8,239 bases of DNA from Methylococcaceae bacterium (lineage in GTDB: Bacteria > Pseudomonadota > Gammaproteobacteria > Methylococcales > UBA1147): NCBI GenBank assembly GCA_022616595.1, contig JAKEEL010000099.1:1-8239 (forward strand), written 5' to 3'. Both the position numbers and the translations under genes were made by a program. The notes under the pieces are model-generated. The model was not told the origin of the DNA, did no database searches, and saw only the letters and a list, made by a program, of their open reading frames with translations. Below are positions 4,844 through 8,239 of this stretch, piece after piece; positions within the stretch are counted from its first letter, which is position 1, and every line of letters begins with the position of its first letter.

Positions 4844-7800
4844 CCGAGACCGGTTTGCGTTGACCCGTCGACTGAGAAAGCTGAAAGGGCTGCAGGAAAG
4901 GGGATTGGATATCCGGGCGGAGCTTCAGAGCCTGCAAAGATCGATCGATCGGTCATCGGAGATCCGCTCCAGGCGCATGCGGAGCATTCCGGAAATCCAT
5001 TATCCGGACCTGCCCGTTTCGGACAGGAAGAATGAGATTCAGGAGGCGATCCTCGCGAATCAGGTGGTCATCGTGTGCGGCGAAACCGGTTCCGGCAAGA
5101 CCACGCAATTGCCGAAAATCTGTCTCTCGATCGGACGCGGCTGCGCCGGGATGATCGGGCATACCCAGCCAAGGCGCCTCGCGGCCAGTACCATCGCCAA
5201 GCGCATCGCCGAAGAACTCGGACAGCCGGTCGGCGATCTTGTCGGGTATAAAATCCGCTTTCAGGACAAGAGCAGACCGCACACCCTGGTCAAGCTGATG
5301 ACCGACGGCATCCTGCTCGCCGAAATCCAGTCCGATCCCTATCTGCACGAATACGACACCTTGATCCTGGACGAGGCGCATGAACGAAGCCTGAACATCG
5401 ACTTTCTGCTCGGCTATCTGAAATGGCTGCTCCCGAAACGACCCGATCTGAAACTGATTGTAACCTCGGCAACCATCGATCCGGAACGCTTTGCGACTCA
5501 TTTCGGCGGGGCGCCCGTCATCGAGGTGTCGGGGCGCACCTACCCGGTCGAGATACGCTACCGGCCCGTCGATCAGCCCGAGGACGATGCCGGAGAGGGC
5601 GATTTCGAGGAGGCCTTGCTCGCCGCCGTGGATGACCTGACCCGTTGTCAGGAGGGCGACATCCTGGTTTTTCTGAGCGGAGAGCGCGAGATTCGCGAAT
5701 ATTCGGAAGCGTTTCGCAAGCGCTTCCGCAACGGTCACGAAATATTGCCCCTGTTCTCGCGACTGGGGGCCGGTGACCAGGAAAGGATTTTCCACGCTAA
5801 CGGCAAGCGGCGAATTGTGCTCGCGACCAACATCGCGGAGACCTCGCTCACGGTTCCGGGCATCCGCTGCGTGATCGACAGCGGGCTGGCCAGAATCAGC
5901 CGCTACAGCCCGCGCAGCAAGATCCAGCGATTGCCGGTCGAGAAGATCTCGCAAGCCAGCGCCGATCAAAGAGCCGGGCGATGCGGCCGGTTGGGGCCCG
6001 GAATCTGTGTCCGATTGTTTTCCGAAGAAGACTATCGGGCACGTCCGCAGTTCACCGACCCGGAAATCCTTAGAACCAATCTCGCCGCGGTTATTCTGCA
6101 AATGCAAGCGCTCAAGCTCGGCGAGATCGAAAGCTTCCCGTTTATCGAAACACCCGATCCGCGCTTGATCCGCGACGGGCTGAGGCTGCTCGAAGAACTG
6201 AACGCGATCGACCCGAAGAAGGAACTGACCGAGATCGGCCGGAGTCTCGCGCGGATTCCGTTGGATCCGCGGCTCGGCCGGATTCTGCTCGCGGCAAAGG
6301 AACAGAACTGTGTGAGCGAGATCGCGATCATCGTATCCGCGTTGAGCATTCAGGATCCGCGCGAAAGGCCGGCCGAGCAATCGCAGGCAGCCGATGAAAA
6401 ACACCGCCCGTTTCAGGACCGGGAATCCGATTTTCTGACTTTTGTTCGCCTGTGGAACGCGATCGAAGCCAAGCGGGATGAACTGTCGAACTCCCGATTC
6501 CGCTTGTATTGCCGGGAAAATTTCTTGTCTTGGCGGCGCGTTCGCGAATGGCGGGAAATTTATCTGCAATTGATGAATCTGGTTCAAACCGAGTTCGGCT
6601 TCAGAGCCAATCAGGTTCCCGCCGAGTACGAGGCCATCCACAAGGCCTTGCTGTGCGGGTTGCTGAGCAATATCGGATTCCTTCAGGAACAGTCCGAGTA
6701 TCTCGGGGCGCGCAATCTGAAATTCCATATCCACCCGGGTTCTGCGTTGTTCAAGGTGCGCCCGAAATGGATCATCGCCGCGGAACAGGTCGAGACCGGA
6801 CGCGTATACGCACGTACCATAGCACGGGTCACGCCGGAATGGATCGAACAAGCCGGCGCGCATCTGGTTCGCTTGCAGCATTTCGATCCCCACTGGCAGA
6901 GAAGCCAGGCAAGGGCCGCCGTTTATGAAAGATCGGTCCTGTTCGGACTGACCCTTCAGAATCGCCGCAAAATTCCCTATGAACGGATCGACCCGGCCGG
7001 TGCGAGGGAGCTATTCATCCGTTCCGCCCTGGTCGCGCAGGATTTCGAATGCAATGCGCATTTTTTCGAGCACAACCGGGCCTTGCTCGAAGAGTTCGGC
7101 TATTTGCAGCACAAAGGCCGGCGCATCGATCTAATCGCGGACGACGAAGTGCTGTTCAACTTCTTCGATGAACGGATTCCGGATACGGTCGTCGACGGCA
7201 ACAGCTTCAACCGGTGGAGGCGTTCGGTCGAGCGGACTCGGCCCGACCTGCTCCTGTTGACGCGGCAAGACATCTGCGGCACAGATGAAAGCATCATAGC
7301 GCCGCAGCAGTTTCCGGATCAGGTGGCGGCCGGCAATGTCACGGTGAAACTGGTTTATCGCTTCGAGCCCGGACATGCCGAAGACGGGGTGACCGCGGTG
7401 ATTCCGCTGCATCAATTGAATCAGGTTTGCGTGGAAGCCTTCGAATGGCTGGTGCCGGGCTTGTTGAAAGAAAAAGTAACCGCGCTGATCAAAGCCCTGC
7501 CGAAAGCAATCCGCAGAAATTTCGTACCGGTTACCGATTATGCGGACCGGTTTTTGACGGTCGCCGATTGCCGGGGCTCCCTGTTGAAGTCCCTGGCGTC
7601 CTGGCTTTCCAACGAGAAGCGCGTCAAGGTTACGGCCGACTGTTGGTCGGAATGCACGTTGCAGGATCATCTATTCATGCATTTCAGGATCGTGGATGAA
7701 AATTCGGAGACTCTCGCGAGCGGCCGGGATCTGCGCAGTCTGCAGATTCGCCTGGCACGCGATTCGAAGCAGGTTTTCAGTTCCCTCGCCAAAAAGGAAC

Positions 7801-8239
7801 TGTTGAAGTCGGGCTGCACGCGGTGGGAGTTCGGCGAGATTTCCGAGCGTCAGGTCATGGCAGAAGATGCGGGGCAGACCTTCGGCTATCCGGCTTTGGT
7901 CGATGAAGGCGAAACGGTGGGTCTTCGCCTGTTCGACGGTCAAGTCCTCGCGGACTTCGCCCATGAATTCGGCGTGGCGCGCCTGATCATGCTGCGATTA
8001 AAGAGCGAGATCAAGTACCTGAAAAAAGTGATCGCGGGATCGCGATCTTCCGTCCTGTATTACAGCCGACTCAACCCGCACCCCTTCGTGTCAAGCATCG
8101 TCACGGAGAAAAGCGGCGATTTCGATTCCGACCTGATGCACCTGATCATTCGCACGGTCTTCCTGGACGGCCGGTCCAGGATATCGAATGAGGCCGACTT
8201 TCAGAATCGCCTCGCGGAACAAAAACACCGGCTGGTCGA
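4794..8239 (+). CDS. hrpA: ATP-dependent RNA helicase HrpA, DEAH-box (3' end beyond window)
   Basis: The frame from ATG 4794 stays open to the window edge, giving 1148 codons of a protein that is about 1300 residues in E. coli. All DEAH-helicase motifs are present: Walker A GETGSGKT (residues 96-103), DEAHER (from 193), SAT (225-227), TNIAETSLTVPG (motif V, near 346-357) and QRAGRCGR (392-399). The winged-helix/HA2 region follows at about 440-560 (ILQMQALKLGEIESFPF), an OB-fold from about 616 (HKALLCGLLSNIGF), and then the long C-terminal DUF3418 part that separates HrpA from other DEAH proteins. HrpA is a cytoplasmic NTP-driven RNA helicase, linked in E. coli to mRNA processing and to rescue of stalled or collided ribosomes. 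The gene begins inside the tail of the broken permease frame (50-base overlap), has no clear Shine-Dalgarno site, and shows no frameshift, unlike the genes to its left. Confidence 0.95.
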   Translation, partial: MNKLLAEYEQSLENCLNRDRFALTRRLRKLKGLQERGLDIRAELQSLQRSIDRSSEIRSRRMRSIPEIHYPDLPVSDRKNEIQEAILANQVVIVCGETGSGKTTQLPKICLSIGRGCAGMIGHTQPRRLAASTIAKRIAEELGQPVGDLVGYKIRFQDKSRPHTLVKLMTDGILLAEIQSDPYLHEYDTLILDEAHERSLNIDFLLGYLKWLLPKRPDLKLIVTSATIDPERFATHFGGAPVIEVSGRTYPVEIRYRPVDQPEDDAGEGDFEEALLAAVDDLTRCQEGDILVFLSGEREIREYSEAFRKRFRNGHEILPLFSRLGAGDQERIFHANGKRRIVLATNIAETSLTVPGIRCVIDSGLARISRYSPRSKIQRLPVEKISQASADQRAGRCGRLGPGICVRLFSEEDYRARPQFTDPEILRTNLAAVILQMQALKLGEIESFPFIETPDPRLIRDGLRLLEELNAIDPKKELTEIGRSLARIPLDPRLGRILLAAKEQNCVSEIAIIVSALSIQDPRERPAEQSQAADEKHRPFQDRESDFLTFVRLWNAIEAKRDELSNSRFRLYCRENFLSWRRVREWREIYLQLMNLVQTEFGFRANQVPAEYEAIHKALLCGLLSNIGFLQEQSEYLGARNLKFHIHPGSALFKVRPKWIIAAEQVETGRVYARTIARVTPEWIEQAGAHLVRLQHFDPHWQRSQARAAVYERSVLFGLTLQNRRKIPYERIDPAGARELFIRSALVAQDFECNAHFFEHNRALLEEFGYLQHKGRRIDLIADDEVLFNFFDERIPDTVVDGNSFNRWRRSVERTRPDLLLLTRQDICGTDESIIAPQQFPDQVAAGNVTVKLVYRFEPGHAEDGVTAVIPLHQLNQVCVEAFEWLVPGLLKEKVTALIKALPKAIRRNFVPVTDYADRFLTVADCRGSLLKSLASWLSNEKRVKVTADCWSECTLQDHLFMHFRIVDENSETLASGRDLRSLQIRLARDSKQVFSSLAKKELLKSGCTRWEFGEISERQVMAEDAGQTFGYPALVDEGETVGLRLFDGQVLADFAHEFGVARLIMLRLKSEIKYLKKVIAGSRSSVLYYSRLNPHPFVSSIVTEKSGDFDSDLMHLIIRTVFLDGRSRISNEADFQNRLAEQKHRLV

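Noticed and set aside
4953..6893. Long minus-strand open frame of 646 codons
   Set aside because: It lies wholly antisense to hrpA, whose helicase motifs are unmistakable in the plus frame. Its composition (Asp, Gln, Arg, Gly) is that of a GC-rich shadow and no domain is seen.

Overview
The window looks like chromosomal DNA from a proteobacterium, most likely a gammaproteobacterium. It carries a FAD oxidoreductase/DUF1365/CFA-type lipid gene cluster, a NodJ-type ABC-2 permease fragment and a long HrpA-type DEAH helicase. Genes sit close together or overlap, but the middle third is decayed mobile DNA. The taxonomic call rests on gene families alone and is an inference.

Layout. (1) Positions 1-2569 hold a plus-strand operon: the last 18 codons of an unknown gene, an intact FAD-dependent amine-oxidase-like protein (54-1292), a DUF1365 gene cut after about 146 codons, and the C-terminal two thirds of a cyclopropane-fatty-acyl-phospholipid synthase-type methyltransferase. 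The last two meet out of frame near 1720-1723, as if about 0.7 kb spanning both genes had been deleted. (2) Positions 2591-2856, minus strand, encode two very small one-helix membrane proteins (49 and 38 aa) whose stop and start codons share one base. They appear to be a translationally coupled pair and match no family I can name. (3) Positions 2857-3405 contain no convincing gene, only several short inverted repeats. (4) Positions 3406-4340 are a scrapyard: the N-terminus of an ExeA/TniB-like transposition ATPase joined directly to a large serine recombinase that has lost its catalytic domain and central domain and carries three single-base frameshifts. (5) Positions 4391-4843 keep the C-terminal part of a NodJ-type ABC-2 permease. 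(6) From 4794 to the right edge runs an apparently intact hrpA gene, open at the window end (1148 codons seen).

Functionally, the left cluster would modify membrane fatty acids: a flavin oxidoreductase, a DUF1365 protein and a SAM methyltransferase acting on phospholipid acyl chains. As read, the pathway is broken at DUF1365 and probably at the methyltransferase. The right side is RNA/ribosome housekeeping. Between them lie four or five clean truncation junctions within about 3 kb, which suggests genome decay by deletion around a mobile-element hotspot, or misassembly. The most novel intact element is the coupled pair of small membrane proteins.
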